This document shows positions 37,393 through 50,783 of a DNA stretch of 64,000 nt, piece after piece. Numbering within the stretch: the stretch's first letter is position 1; each line of letters opens with the position of its first letter. The position numbers and the translations under genes are program-made. Origin of the DNA: Callaeas wilsoni (lineage: Eukaryota; Chordata; Aves; Passeriformes; Callaeidae); the NCBI GenBank assembly GCA_013398955.1, contig VWPU01012686.1, forward strand, positions 62,001-126,000, given 5' to 3'. The notes under the pieces are model-generated. The model was not told where the DNA came from. It did no database searches and worked only from the letters and a program-made list of their open reading frames with translations.

Positions 37393-39230
37393 GCAGCATT
37401 TCAAACCAACCCACTTCATGCTGTGCCATGAGGTAACCTTTTACCAGGCTGTCCTCAGCCCAGCCTAGACATGACACGGCACTGAGCACTCTGTCTGGGG
37501 GCAGATATGTATTTAAGTTCCTCTGACCATGTCCTGTTAAAGGCATCACAGCAATCCCCACAGCACTGCCCACACCACAGCAATATCCGCCTGCACATCA
37601 CCTAGGAGAGCCCGGGGTGACACCACCCTCAGCTGGATCTGAGCCCTGACCTCCCAGTGCCCTTTCAAACCTTCTGCACTCTGCTCCCTGCACTGCCATG
37701 ATACTCTCGCTCCCGGTCACAAGGAACCTGCCAGGACTGCTGATCAGCTGCATGATCTGCTTAAGAGAGGAAGATCAAAGCACATCAACCAGCTCCTTTG
37801 CAGCTTGTGCCATTTCCGTCCTAGGCCTCTCAGTTCTCAGGGAAGCACCGGGATCAGCCAGGTGCAGATGGCACTGGGTGGGCTTACACATGCCTGTCCC
37901 CCAGGAGCTGGAAGATGCTGGAGAAATGTGGCAGCTTTGCAATCAAATGCAAATCCGAATCCCCAATCCAAACGTGGCAAACAGCAGCAGGGAAAGCAAA
38001 AGTACCCTTTGCCAGGTCCCTTTCTCCCAGGGAAGGTCACTTGGGCCAGCAGATGCAGGGAGGCGTCAGAGTGGGGCTCTCCATCAGCTGTTGACAGCAC
38101 AGACACTTCATCTTCCGCCAGCAGGAACGTCTGGGCAGCCCTGCATAAGGTCCTCGGGTACTCTGGACCATCACCAAGTGACAGTTCATCCCCATTCTCC
38201 CATCCTTGCCAGCCTTCTGACCATCCAGTCCCTAAATAGCTCAGATAATTTCAAAGGGATGGTATAAGGAACAAGAGGCTAAAAAAAAATCTTCTCCCTC
38301 CCTCACCTGCCTGTGCAGCATCTCAGTCTGAGGCTGCAGGTCAAACAGCCTTCTTCAGTTCAAGGCAAACGTAATCCTGTGATTTTTAAGTGACCATCTG
38401 TGATCCAGAGCTGCAGCACGGAGAGAGTGGATACAGACCTGCATCTTAAGTAGACTGGATTTTGTATTACACTCACACAGCACAGATAGCAGAGAGAACC
38501 CCCAAATGCTTCACAGCCAGATGTAACAGCAATGTGCAAGGCTTAATGCCATGCAGGGAACATGCTCTCCACTGGCTGCAGCCTGGCTGCTCAGACCCTG
38601 CCTCACCGTGGGGAGCATGAGCCAGCAGGTCCTTTATTTTTTTCCCTAAGGAAAGAGCTAGACCCTCTTGGCTTTTGGTTCCCCCAAGGAAAGTAGACAC
38701 ACTGCTACCAAGGCTACAATGCACCACATGTGCAGGCTAGATCCAGGTGAGGGTTATCCTAACCTGAAAGCACTGAACCAGCCTGCCATGATCTATACAA
38801 GGAGCAAAAGACTACACTCAGCTGGAGAGCAACACCAAAATACTCCCGTCTGCCTGAGCATCACTCCCAGCAAAGAACAATAGGCACATGGCAGAGCTGA
38901 GAGCACTCAGCATCTTTCCTGCTAGTGTTTCCCCTCTGGATAAAACACAGTTCATCCCTGTTCTGCAAACATCGCTGTGCATCACTGCCCCAGCCAAGAG
39001 CCGTGCTCTGTAGCTCAAGGGCAAGCAAACGGTAGAAAGCCACATTTGCAGCGCGAGCAGAGCAGGAAGTCTTCGAATCAGGCTACAAATGCATTATAGC
39101 CACGCTGCTCTAACTGGCAAACCCTTTGCCGTGCATAAGCAGAGTCACTGCCTCCCAGCACCTGCACATTGCCTTCAATTTACACATGACAACGGTAATT
39201 AACACCTCATCTCCAATGGACGAAAGCTGG

Positions 39231-39250
39231 GTGATCAATCTAGTGATCAC
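39231..39250. repeat. Short inverted repeat of GTGATCA
   Basis: GTGATCA and TGATCAC are separated by ATCTAG. It lies within sequence that also has GGTAATTAACACC and may be part of a regulatory block at 39150-39260. Arms of this length occur many times by chance in 64 kb. Confidence 0.5.
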
Positions 39251-39952
39251 AACTTTGCTCCATCCCCAGCACAACTTTCTGCCATGCTGAAGCCACTCCT
39301 GACCCTTCTCTTCCTGATCAAAAAAGGACTGCCAAAGGCTCACCAGAAATGGTGCTGCCAGTGCATGGGTTCGCTTTCTGAATTTAAAGTTGAGTAGAGA
39401 AATCTATGAGGTGTTTTTCAGGCTGAGATGCTGACATTTTATTTGCCCAGTATGAGCACCCTCAGTTGCTTTATTGCAAAGATGTAATTGAACAAAGCAC
39501 CAAGAACAAAAAGGAATGGGGAAAACCTCTGTGAGGTGCAGCTGGGATGTGCTTGATGTTACAGCTGTCATACAGCAGTGCTGAAGATGTACAACCAGAT
39601 TACTGTCATACAGCATAAAACCTGTACCTGGAGACACTTGACAAGGCATGCCTGGGCAGAGGAGGGATGCAGCATGAAGCTGGGGTGCAGAGCATCACCA
39701 AGGCTCCTCACAGCACACAGACTTGCTGGAGGGCACCTTGCAGCTGCAGGTACACAAACATAGGCTTTGCAGTGGTGGAGTGTGAGGGACGAGTTTCCCA
39801 CTCAACCCCGATAGCAGCTGAGCCCCCATAGAAGGAGGGAGGAAAAGCCAGCTCAGCCAGGTCCTCAGCTCTTCCCAGGTGGGTGGTGTGGTGATGCTGT
39901 GGGTGATCAGGACTTGCTTTCTTGCATCCGTGCACTTAGATAAATTCACAGC

Positions 39953-39967
39953 GGGGGTGGGGGGGGA
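39953..39967 (+). repeat. G-run
   Basis: GGGGGTGGGGGGGG: two G-blocks separated by one T. Too few separated blocks for a classical four-tract quadruplex within the run itself. Confidence 0.7.
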
Positions 39968-41780
39968 ATCTCTTTACTTTTGAGAATGTCAAAGGCTGGA
40001 GTTATATAGTGCATGCTCACCCTGTTGTTATGCCATTCCTTGCATGTCCACTACTGTCTACTGCCAGGGACAGAACCCTGGGACATTTGGCTGCACTGAC
40101 CAAGCCATTCTCAAGGAATAAGCCAGCCTAAAGCATGCAGCAGGAAAGCACTAGGGCAGATATTTTGATTCACATTTGCAAGGGCTTTTCACAGGAGCAA
40201 AGAAAGAACATTTTAAGCATTCCTTTCAGCCAGCATGCATCCCGGCCCATGAGATCTCTCCTAGGGCAAGGCACAAGAACAATCTCTTTCAAATCAAGGG
40301 CTCCTTTGTCACCCTGCTGCAAGCCATTTGACCTTCAGAGTCAGAAGGAAGCTCATATCACAAGTGGTCTGATGGGCCTGGGTTGGGAGCGAGCCCAGGC
40401 ACTCGAGAAGGACCACGGCCCGCCTGCCAACCCCAGCATCTCAGCAGGGACATAAACAGACGCCGAGCCTGAGCACTCAGCTCTGGAAACACTTGTTTCG
40501 ACTCAGCACATTTCCTCTGACAGCCAGACGCAGAAGGTCACTCAGACCAGCTTTCCATGTACAAGACACATCCTTGCCAAGAAGGAAAAGTCCCAGGCCA
40601 GGTGGTGCCACAGGTGTCCAGAGAAGGTTTAAGCCTTTGAAACAGACTACACTTCATCAACAGCATCATCCCATTTCTTTTAAATGCTTCCATCCCCTCT
40701 GCCATCCTTGGTCTGAAGAGGGAGATTGCACACTCCTCTTCATTCACTCACTGCTCTCCCTGCAATTGCCCCACCTTGAATATTTGTAGCTCTCTTCCAT
40801 GCATGTAACTGCAGAGGCATTTATTAGGGAGCACAGGACGTCTGAATGATACATGGAGACAGATGATCCCACAAAGAGCAAGAGACAGCAGAACTTCTGC
40901 CCTAAAATTCACCAAGTTCCCTGGTGCAGCCTTTAGAGAACTGTTTGCTACAGACAAGCTCTCCCTTACACCAGAAACCTGGACAAAGTTAGAGCTAACA
41001 TGAGTTGCTTTTGCTGTGACACATCTGACCCGTACCTGTGCTGCCAGGGACTGCTCTCCCCACGGACTGTGCCTCCTGCTCTGCACCAAGGTAGGACCAC
41101 AGCACCTCCAGGGCACTGCAGAGCCCAGCCAGCATCCAAAATGCTGCCTCTTCTCCCAACCTTCAGATGCTGGGCCCTATCAGAGGATCTCAAGCCACCT
41201 GAAACCCTAAATGTGTGCCTCAGGTATCAGTGTATTTATACACAGGAGTTGCTTGTTGGTGCATAAACAACAGAAGGGACACCAAGCCCCAAGACAGGGT
41301 TCACTCCCCAGCACTCACCCAGGTGCCCCCATTCCCACACTCCCCTACTGCCTTTTGCCTGGTGCAAGATAAAAAACAAATATGGGCTAACACCAGCTAA
41401 TATTCTCCTTCAAACCTGCCCTGCAATGACTTAAACCATGACAATAACAACAGTTTTAACAAGGAGACAGGAACGAATCTGAGCATCAGGCACCCGCCAG
41501 AAGGAAGTCATGGCTACGTGGGCACCACAGAGAGCTGATCTTGGACGGCGCCTGGGTCAGCGTGAGCAAGGCACACGCTGGCTGGCGTGCCAGCTTCTCC
41601 AGAAATGGGAAATGTGTGACAGATGCATCGCATTTATGTAGCAGAACTGCCGCTGCCGCTCCCACGGAGCCCTGTCAGTCTGTTTGCACACAGGCACACC
41701 TCAGGCCTGTGTGTGTACCCTTCCCAGCCTACCCAGGCAGCGAGGTGTTACAATACACATTTAACTAATTCAATTACTAG

Positions 41781-41792
41781 AAAAAAAAAAAA
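41781..41792 (+). repeat. Poly-A tract
   Basis: Twelve A's followed by TAAAGAAT in an AT-rich setting. Confidence 0.8.
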
Positions 41793-42299
41793 TAAAGAAT
41801 TAGGGCACACAGCCTGTGATTAAGAATTTCTTTCTCAACACGCTGGCAACATGCCTGCAATTACCGAGCCCTTGATTCTCTAAATTCCCTGGAGATCAAC
41901 AGCACCTGATACCAGCATGTCCTCAGGTCTTTCATAACCCAGAAAGCCACTCCCCCACCCCGCTGTTTCAACACTGGTGAGATTTTTCACACCTTGCAGC
42001 TCAGAAACACTTAAACCTCGGACATCCAGCCCGGCAGGTCACACCAGATTCGCTGGAGTAATTGGCAGCACAGGTGGGCTGCAGCTGACACAAGCCAGGG
42101 CAAAAGTACTCTCATTAAAAGCAGCAAAGCAAGACCACGCTCAGTGCGATGGGAGGAAAATTGCTTCCCACACCAACTCTGCCGAGCCAGGCACCAGCAG
42201 CAATGCAAAGGCAAGAGCTAGAAAAACCCTCTCGCTAATAAGATCCCCCAGAAACGCGAATGATGGCCAAAGTAGCTGCGTGAAGGCAGGGCAGGAGAG

Positions 42300-42480
42300 A
42301 GCCAGATGGCTTTTCCCAGCCAATAACCCCAGGTGCCATAGGGTTAAATCAATGCGTGAAGCTATTAAAGGGGGTGGAAGTGTTTTAACATGGTTGAGTG
42401 AAATTCCTCACACTTTTAAGTCGACAAGGACCCCATTGGGGCTTAATGGGCTAGCACAACCCATCCCATTACAGGTCGTT
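42300..42480. promoter_or_regulatory. Candidate conserved noncoding block
   Basis: The segment is low in CpG and rich in developmental-type words: GGGTTAAATC, GCTATTAAAG, TCACACTT (42408-42415, resembling a T-box half-site), the near-palindrome CCCCATTGGGG, and GCTTAATGGG. A 179-codon plus-strand frame (41977-42516) crosses it, but its product resembles nothing I know. A regulatory element is the more likely explanation. Confidence 0.25.
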
Positions 42481-44907
42481 AACACGCACAGGAGCCTTGG
42501 GAAGAGGGGCAATTAGGGTTCCCCACTAACTCTGCAAGAGGGACTCCCTCCCCAGCTTTGAATCCCATCGACTGGGCAGAGGGATCCAGGAAGAGGCCAT
42601 CCCCTCCTCTAGCCTCTGCACTTTCTCCACCTGGGAGAGGCACACACATCGGAAGCTTGCAGCGGGTTGAGCTCTCAGCAGGCTGAAGGGGCAAAAAATT
42701 GGCCCCCAGAGCAAAGCACAGTGCAGAAAGCTCCCAACCCCGCCTCCTCTGCTGGATGACATCGCTCTGCCCCACTTTCCTTCCTCCAGACTCAGGACTG
42801 AGGAGCCACTGTCTATCACACACCTACCAGCAAGAACAAGGAGATACCAACAAAGCATCTGTGCTGGAGAAGCAGTGGGCTGCTCCCCAGAGGCAACAGT
42901 GCAGTGTTGGGATTACTGCAGCCCTCAGTTTCTGCCCTATGGAGTATGGTATTTCTAGCCTAGAAATAAAGTTAAGATTTCCCAGGAACTTAACAGGTAT
43001 ATTAACTGGTTATTTTCCACTGGCAAGAAAACAGTAACTAAAGCTGAAGGAGAAAAAAAAGCAGAAAGACTCACTACCTAATTACTATCTAAACTACCAG
43101 GTAACAGCACCTTGCCCTGCTCTTCTCCAGACATCCCTGGGGAGGGCAAGCAGGTCTGTTGGTAAGGTGGGGTGGGAGCCCCAAGGCTGCAGACCTGGAG
43201 CTAAAAATGGGAGAGAAGTGGCCCCCAAATTTGGCTGCCAGCTTCTCACACACAGCCAGCTCTGGGGAGGGTCTGAAATACTGATCTGCTGAATAGACTT
43301 TACGAATTCAGAAACAAGAACAATCCAGAGCATCAATGCCTTGCTCAACCCAGAACAGAGAACAAGCTGGGAAAGGCTCTGGGTGGCTGCAAAGAAGTGT
43401 TGTGGATGGGAGAGAGAGACCACCCATGAGGGAGAATGCCTGGAACAGTCCCTAAAAAAGTGAAGAAAAATCATCCAATGCAGAGTGCAGACAGCCTTGG
43501 ACACGATTATTTGGCAAATAAGGATTTTACTGTGGTGGAACTGATACATATTTTTTCTTCCCTCCCATAAGAGGGTCCAAAGCTCCCATAGAGCATATAA
43601 TGAGAAACAAGCTCAAAGGGTCTGCTTTCCTCAAATACCTATTCCTTTGGGCTTCCAGCCCTGTCCACAATCTAAACATCCCCAACACATGCAGCCCATC
43701 AGGGTTTTGGTCTCTCACAGGTGGTGTTTCCCTTCCTTGCCTGTCCCAAGAGCAGGGTAAGATCTTTGCAGCAGCACAATTCACCACAGGCAGTGACATG
43801 ACTCTGGACTTGCATCAATCCAGCCAGGACTCGGCTCCAGCTCTTTCCCTTCTCCTCTGTACTCAGACACCTACCAAATATTGAGGAGACCTCACCCACA
43901 GCCCTTTGGTGGCTGTGTGAAGTAGTTGCAGCAGTATAAATCTGACTTCTCATGGAGACCTAGCTGTCACTTCCAGTTCAGCCCAGGACAAGCCAATTTA
44001 CAACTTCTCTCACCAGAAGTCTCCACAGCAACTATATTCTCATCCTGACCACCACCTGCTCACTATGGTGCTTCCTTGGCTCAAGGACATTGCCTCTAAC
44101 ACCACTCCATCCCTCCGACTGCACCCAGCTCCTCCAGGCTCCCACTTTTGCACATGCCCTTCATTGCAGCCACCTTCCTCGGGCAAACAGGCCCTGCTCA
44201 GACCTCACCAGCCTCCAGCTGCAGATACTCCCTTCTCTGCATCCTCCTCCAAGCCTCTTCCCAGCATCTCCTTTCCCCCAAAGTATCGCTTACCACCAGT
44301 GGCACATCTCCTGAAGACACCCACGGAATTGCCCAGTATTTAGTGACAAATTACTTTGTACTTTGCTCCCATAATCCCAGAAGGAGCTCCACAAACACCT
44401 ACAGAAGTATCACCCCAGCTTCGGGTTTGCTTTGATGCCTCAGAAAGGACCAAGCAACTGCTGTGAAGCCACTTGCAAGGACCTCTGCCCCACCTACGCC
44501 AGGGCTGGTCTGCACCAAAAGCAGAGTTAGGAGCACAGCCCAGCAGAGTTCCCAGCCAGGAACAGTTTCCAAGCTCCTGCCTTATCTCTGCCTCTTCCTG
44601 GGGAAGGGTAGAAACACCTGCAAACCCCACAGCAGAAACAAACCAACAAACAATTCCAAGCAATTGATTTTCTTGCTGTCCCCATCTTGCACAGGGACAG
44701 ATCCAGCTGCAAAGGACCTCAATGACACACCTAGTCTATGTGTTATATCCCTGGAAGCCATCCCAACAAGCAGGGCTAGAACAAGCAGCATTAGGAGATA
44801 CTCAAGCCTCTTTCACAAATCCAGGAGAGGAACTGGAGCCCCTTGGAGAGATGAGTGCTCGACCAGGCAGGAGCCACATCTTGCAGCAAACAATCTGATA
44901 GTGAGCT

Positions 44908-45085
44908 ACTGGCACAGGTTGCTCAGAGCTGTGGCTGTCCCATCCCTGGAAGTGTTCAAGGCCTGGCTGGACGGAGCTCTGAGCAACCTAATCTAATGGA
45001 AGGAGACCCTGCCCATGGCAGAGGAGTGGAACAAGATGCTCTTTAAGGTCCCTTATAATCCAAACCATTCTATGATTCTGTGATT
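44908..45085 (+). mobile_element. CR1 LINE, 5'-truncated 3' end
   Basis: The segment reads through the standard CR1 3' region: a 'ggcacaggttgctcagag' box, 'tcccatccctggaagtgttc', 'aaggcctggctggac', 'gagctctgagcaacct', 'tttaaggtccctta' and the tail ATTCTATG (45067-45074), ATTCTGTG (45075-45082), ATT. CR1 elements lack a poly-A tail and end in short octamer repeats like these. The copy is only about 180 bp long, the usual result of 5' truncation during reverse transcription. The internal motifs resemble the X/Y-type chicken CR1 subfamilies. This is the strongest evidence that the window is from a bird. Confidence 0.93.
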
Positions 45086-47329
45086 TTGCTCTGCAAGGAC
45101 CAGGGTGACCAGCCTGCAGAAGCTCTAGTGGGTCTCAAAATGCTGTTTTCTGACAGAGTTGGAGCTTGAAGACATCACAAGGGCATGGGCTTCCTCCCAC
45201 CACCCCACCTGCCCCCAGGTGATGTTACCTGGCCTCTTATCATTGCAGATGTTCAACAGAGAGGGAAACCACAACAGGGCAGATGAAGGGGCCAGGGGCC
45301 ACTGCTCTAACCCTGCTTTTGCCTTGCTCACACAGGAAGCACTGCTGAACAAGTTCATGGCCAGGTCTGTTCCCCCTGCTGCCACCACGCTGCAGTGCTG
45401 CCGGAGGAGCGCAGACCACTTCCCTGCCTGATCCGCCATGCAACATTTGTTTCGCGTTTCAGGCACTGGCAGGTCTTATTTGTAAGATGATGAAGCGGTC
45501 TGAAGCCTTCCACATACATGCCAATTAGATGCTCCAAACCCCAGGCTCAGCAGAAGGTCAAGTGCGTGGTGTGCCGTGCTCAGCCGCAAGCTCCCCGCGT
45601 CAGTTGGGCTCCTTGATGGGATGTCTGAGGAGCACTTGGAACAGCATCCGCTGCTTGGTTTCATGGTTCACAAGGAATTGGCTTAAAATGGGGAGGGGGG
45701 CTAGAAATAAAAGTTGAGGGGTTTCTTTGTTTTAAACAGGGAAGCCAGACGTATAACAGTCTCACAACTTCGAGCTGTTTTGATCCAGCCAGCCCCCTCT
45801 CTGCTGAATTCTGTCAGGAGACAGGCACAAAGCACCAATTAAAGACGAGTTATGCTTTTTCTGTCAAGCAAAAAAGAAAGGGGGGCGGGGGGGAAGATGA
45901 TGGGAAGAGGGGAGAAGAAATCCAGCCCTGGAGTAATTTTGCTTTCAAAGCAAGCTGTCAAGGCAGCCCCCTCTCCTCCCATCTCCTGCGGAGGAAGAGC
46001 GAGGGAGGACCCGCGAGCCTGCTGCGGACGTGTGGCATCAGTCATCAGACCACACCATCAGTCACTTGGCACATCAGGCCGAGCCATGCCCTTGCTATCC
46101 TCCGGGCATCCGTCAAAGCCCGTGACAGGGAGCCAGAGCAGCAGATTCTTAGTGAAGATGGGCTGAGCACAAGCCCCACCAGCTCTGATGACAAGAATCC
46201 CCACTTATGAGCAATTAGACTGGCAAGAAAACATAACAAAAGCAGCAAGAACTCAGGGCACTAGCTAGCTCATGTGGCCACAACATCAGCTCCATTTTTC
46301 CATGGTAGAGACATGCACAGCCAGCACAAGCATGCAAACACTGCCTCTTCTGCCATACAGGTTACCATGTTTGAAGGCTCCCTGCAGATCTCCTGGCTCA
46401 CAGCTCAGCTCAGGACATAGAGCTCAGAGCTTCCCCCACATATTCCACACCACTGCTTGGTTCAAACCAAGGCTACCTACCTTCGCAACATACTGCCAAG
46501 GAACCACAGCATCAGCACGGATACAGACAGCTCTCCATCACCTTGGGCTAGTACCACCACCTCTGAATCTACCCTGAGCACTTGCGAGCCATTCCCAGAT
46601 CTCATCCAGCAAGCACCAGCCCTGCAGCTGGACAGATTAAGAAGATTACAAAGGTCCCTCTGGGCTTTATTGTTGTATGAGGAAGATAAATAGGAAGCAC
46701 AACCCCTTCTAGGGTAAAAAGGGCAAGCATTTTAGCACGGCACAAGCACCAACCCCACCTTTAATAACCTATTTGTTTCTTTAGCAGGGTACCCTTTGCA
46801 GAGCCCATTGATACCGATTAGGGAATCAGCATCCCTCCCACCTCTACCTTCCTGAGCTTTCTGAAAGCCTCAGTTAATTACAGCAGCAAAATCACCTGTG
46901 AGAGATAATGCAGACTCTCATTTCAACAGGGTGGCAATCATGCTAGGCTGACCGCTCTCAGGGAGGGGATACCCCCTGCCACGTTGGCAGGGCCCAGTCT
47001 TCTGGGCTGGATCCATCCCACAGTCCGCCCAGAGGGGGAGGGAAGAGCATCTCTGCTCCGGTTTAGGTCTGCCTGGGCTGGCTGCACACACTCCCAGCTT
47101 GATAGCGAGTGCCCTGCTCATTAGCATGGGGTCACTCAGCTGCAGCGGGGCACAAGCACCACTTGGCTATTGCAACACCACTCACGTCCACTGCTGTGGA
47201 AGTGTTGAATTTCTTTTAAGAGCCCTGAAGATCTCGGTTTGAATTTAAGGGAGGAAAAAAAAAATCTCACAAAGAATTGCAGGATCTCTGTAAACATACC
47301 AGAAGAAAAAAGAAAGCGAATCTTTGAGC

Positions 47330-47545
47330 CTCTTGACCTTGACAATGTCCTTATAATTACAAGACTATTTATTTTCACTTAAACCCCAGCTATTGAATAG
47401 ACAGTGTCAAGTTGGTTTTCTCCTGAGCAGGTGATTATCCTGCCTGACTAATCTAATGAAAATTATCAGGAGGCTACTGACCTCCTGCTACACACACTAA
47501 ATAATGCACAAAGCTTCAGGATCAGACAGGCAAATCATAACCCTG
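47330..47545. promoter_or_regulatory. Candidate AT-rich noncoding block
   Basis: Homeodomain-type words are frequent (TTATAATTAC, GATTATCC, CTAATCTAATGAAAATTATC). A short perfect inverted repeat, CAGGAGG (47467-47473) with CCTCCTG (47481-47487), closes it. The cluster looks like a conserved element, with no coding frame and no repeat family recognised. Confidence 0.22.
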
Positions 47546-50500
47546 CCTTATCTTAATCACTTTCTATACAGCTCCAGGCCTGTTCCACTCCTGGTTGGCT
47601 GTGTTAGCCAAATGCTATCTCAGTGGAAACCACAGCAGAGCCAGCCCTCAGAACTGTACAGCAAAAAGTTACCTACTTAAGATTTATTTCTGTAGAAGCC
47701 AAGAGCTGCAGAGGCAGATATATTTAGTCTTTAAGCTGCTGTCTGACTCCTGAGCTTATAGCATGAGGTGGTGGTCCCCCGGTACCTGGCTTTGGGAAAA
47801 GCAGTATTTTCCTGCTACTTTGATGCAGGGTACAAGGAAGGTAAGGTCTTAAAAAAAAAAAAGAAGTGTGCACAAAGGTGCTCATTGTTCCAGACAGGTA
47901 AAGCCACCTTTCCACTCCATCCTCTTGGAAGCTCATGTCAGCCTCCCCCTGCAAACAGGGCTGCCCACAGCTTCTAGAAATGCCACAGCACAGCATGAGG
48001 ACTAGGGCAAAGCAAGAGGACCCAACACTGGAGACGCTCTGTCCCCAGCTCAGGGCCTGAGGATCTGCAGCAATCCTGTCCCACTCTTTGCAGCACCACT
48101 CTCCTTCAGGAGAGACAAGTGCAGCAGCTGGAAGAGATGAAAGACTACAAATATCAATTAAGGAGCACAGAACTAAAGAAGGAGACATTAAAGAAGAAGC
48201 TATCACACACTCTCCACGCAGCCTCAGCTTGAACAGCACCCACAGCTAGACAAACAGAATGCATTGGGGTAACTTCAAACCTAAAGTAAGTTTCCACTTG
48301 GGAATATACAGACAATGGTGGAAAAACACTGCTAAAGGACAAACCAATTTTTACACGCCCTGCTTCCCAAAACGAAACCCCACCTACCACACCAGAGAGA
48401 AGACACCCCTCTCACCCATCCAGCCTGACCTTGCTGCCTCATCCTCAGACCTCCTGGTACAGGAGCTCCCAGATCCCCTCCCATCACTGCTGCAGCCAGG
48501 AGCTTCACCTCATAGCCCTCACAAACTGCTGACAGCCTCCGCAGCCTGCTCCTGCCCTGCAAGGCTCTCCCCCTCCACAAAACACCCGATTTATCCTCCC
48601 ACCCCAGGGACTCTTGAGTCACTTTTCTCCAGCTGGGGAGGTGCTAAGCAAGATGTGGGTGGACAGGATTCCTCATATTTTAAATGACCATTTCTTCCTG
48701 TCTTACAACCTTTCAGAAGAAGAGGGGCAGTCTCTTCTAAAGTGAGCAGAAAAAAAGCCCAAGGTGGTTTTAGACATGACAGAAGAGGGAGCAAGAGAAA
48801 GCATAGAAAGACAGGCAGGAAATAGCACAAGCTTCGGCTTTGGGAAAATACCAGCTAACACATGCAAGGAAAATGATCCATAGCAGAGATATTCAAAGGG
48901 AAGCAAAAATCTGGGAAAAATTAATGTCCACAGCAGCAATTGTTGCGGGGACAGTGATCAGGCAGGGCTTTCAAACTGAGCAGTACTGAGGCAGAGGCTC
49001 TACCCAGGGCAGATCCCAAATCTGCAGATGGAAAGATTCTGCACTACTGCTCTGTGGACATGGCTATGCCCAAAGGTGTCTCCTGAGGGATGATCCTGAG
49101 TCCCATGGAGCCTGGTCAGGCCATCTGGACATGGTATGGCTAAAACGGTTAACTGTCCAGGACACAGCAAAAGGAAAGAGCCTTTGTTTTTCATCTCAGT
49201 TTTAGAGAGCTGCCAGTTGCTGAGGCATCTGAGCTACTTCTGGAAGGAGTTAGAACAATAAATAAATTCCTACATCTCCTAATCTGGGTGACAAGAGCAA
49301 CCTCTGGCTTCTCTGGTCATTGAAGCCAACTCTGTAATTGCTTGTGTCACACAGCTTTGCTCCATCCACATACCCTGACTCCTTGGCTCTGAAAAGCCGA
49401 GGTGCAGGTCAGTTCGTGTCTCTGCTGTCTAGCAGCTGCTTGGTATCCTCCACAGGCACAGCTGGGGTTGCAAGAGGGCCACTGGCTGGGATAAATTTGC
49501 AGCACCCCACTGAGTTATGGTGGACCCTCTTGAACTGCCATCCTTGCTGAAAAACGCTGCTCAGAGACAGCTGAGACAGCTCCCAACAGGCACCGTGCAG
49601 GGGCCGGTGAGTGTAAAGTGGAAGGAGAGAGCCTGGCAAAATCCAGTGAACTACAGCTGTCTCAGGATTGACTTTGTCATTGTGCCTCTTCAGGGAGGAG
49701 GCTTACACAAGAGGAAGGGATGGAGTTAAAATCACATTGCACAAAGCCCTCAAAAATGCTCCAAAGTCTAGAGCTGGAGCTGGTTGCTGGTGCTGAGACC
49801 AAGGGATGGCTCTGGCTCCAGCTCCAGCGCCTGCAGCCACCCCTGTCTCCCTATTCCAGAGCAGGGTAAGCACCATCCTCTTCTCATGCCAGGAAACAGG
49901 CACCGAGCCTTCCCGCTCACGCAGTGGCAGGAGGTCGTGACTGCCTGGGAGGGACTGCGACACACCAGAGCTTGCAAACGCATGTTCTGGGGAGGTTTCT
50001 CCACTCCCCAAGCTGACTTCCAGCTGGAGACACGTGTCTGTGCTTGTCCCCAAGGCAGACGGCAGCAACAGACTCATCCTCCGGTGCCGCTCCCCACCAG
50101 CAGAGCGTGGCAAAGCGTTGGAGTGACAGCCTCCAGGGGCACGGGAGCAATTTCCTCACCGCACACACAAGGACAGCGCTCGCCGTCGTCGCTGAAACCC
50201 AGTGGGTGAGACACTGATTAGTGCCACTCATCCTGGCTGTCTCAAGGCAGACACCCAGCCTGCTGGGACTCCGCTGAGAGCCCACCAGCTCGTGGCACAC
50301 GTACTTGCCTCTAAGACCTAGGTCAGATGCAGGTCTAGGGAGGAGGAAGGGTTTGCCTGCAAGTCCCTACCACTGCCCTCTCCACCCCAACACATCTTTT
50401 TCAGTGCAAACTTGGCTCTGTCTGCTGCTTTTGAACAGCTACTGCTAGCTGAGCCTACAACGGCCTGATCGACAGGGAGAAAAAGGAAGCTAAAATCTGT

Positions 50501-50748
50501 TTCTTTTCACCCGTCCACCAGCAGAGCTGTTGCTCCAGCCCCCACGTTAATGCCAGTGACGGGAGACAGGAAGAACCCAGCTGGACTCCTCCAAGGCAGG
50601 GATGGAGCAGAAAGAGCTGTTGCTGGGCCAGCACTTAGGAGAAAAGAATCTTCAGCTTGACAACTCAGCAAATTTGATCTGAAAGTGGCAAGAGAGAAAA
50701 AAGTAAAGCCTTTAAATGCCATCTTAGGTTTGACTGCCAGAAGCACTA

Positions 50749-50783
50749 CAGACAGAAAGACAGACAGACAGATAGACAGATAA
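50749..50783. repeat. (GACA)n/(GATA)n tetranucleotide microsatellite
   Basis: Consecutive CAGA units with two GATA variants and one GAAA variant over about 35 bp. Short but long enough to be variable. Confidence 0.9.

Larger units (their letters stand above)
28015..44907. other. Large noncoding region
   Basis: About 17 kb without a convincing exon. Contains ACGTGCACGT (28806-28815, a 10-bp palindrome), the strong hairpin at 30.5 kb, poly-A and T/C runs at 31.8 and 34.7 kb, the G-run at 39.95 kb, the inverted repeat at 39.23 kb and the candidate element at 42.3 kb. Strong but unsupported splice donors occur at about 28555 (minus) and 28690 (plus). Confidence 0.6.

Noticed and set aside
49517..49620. 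Plus-strand frame ending at GGCCG|GTGAGTG
   Set aside because: Splice signal is fair, but the product is low-information and the acceptor is ambiguous.
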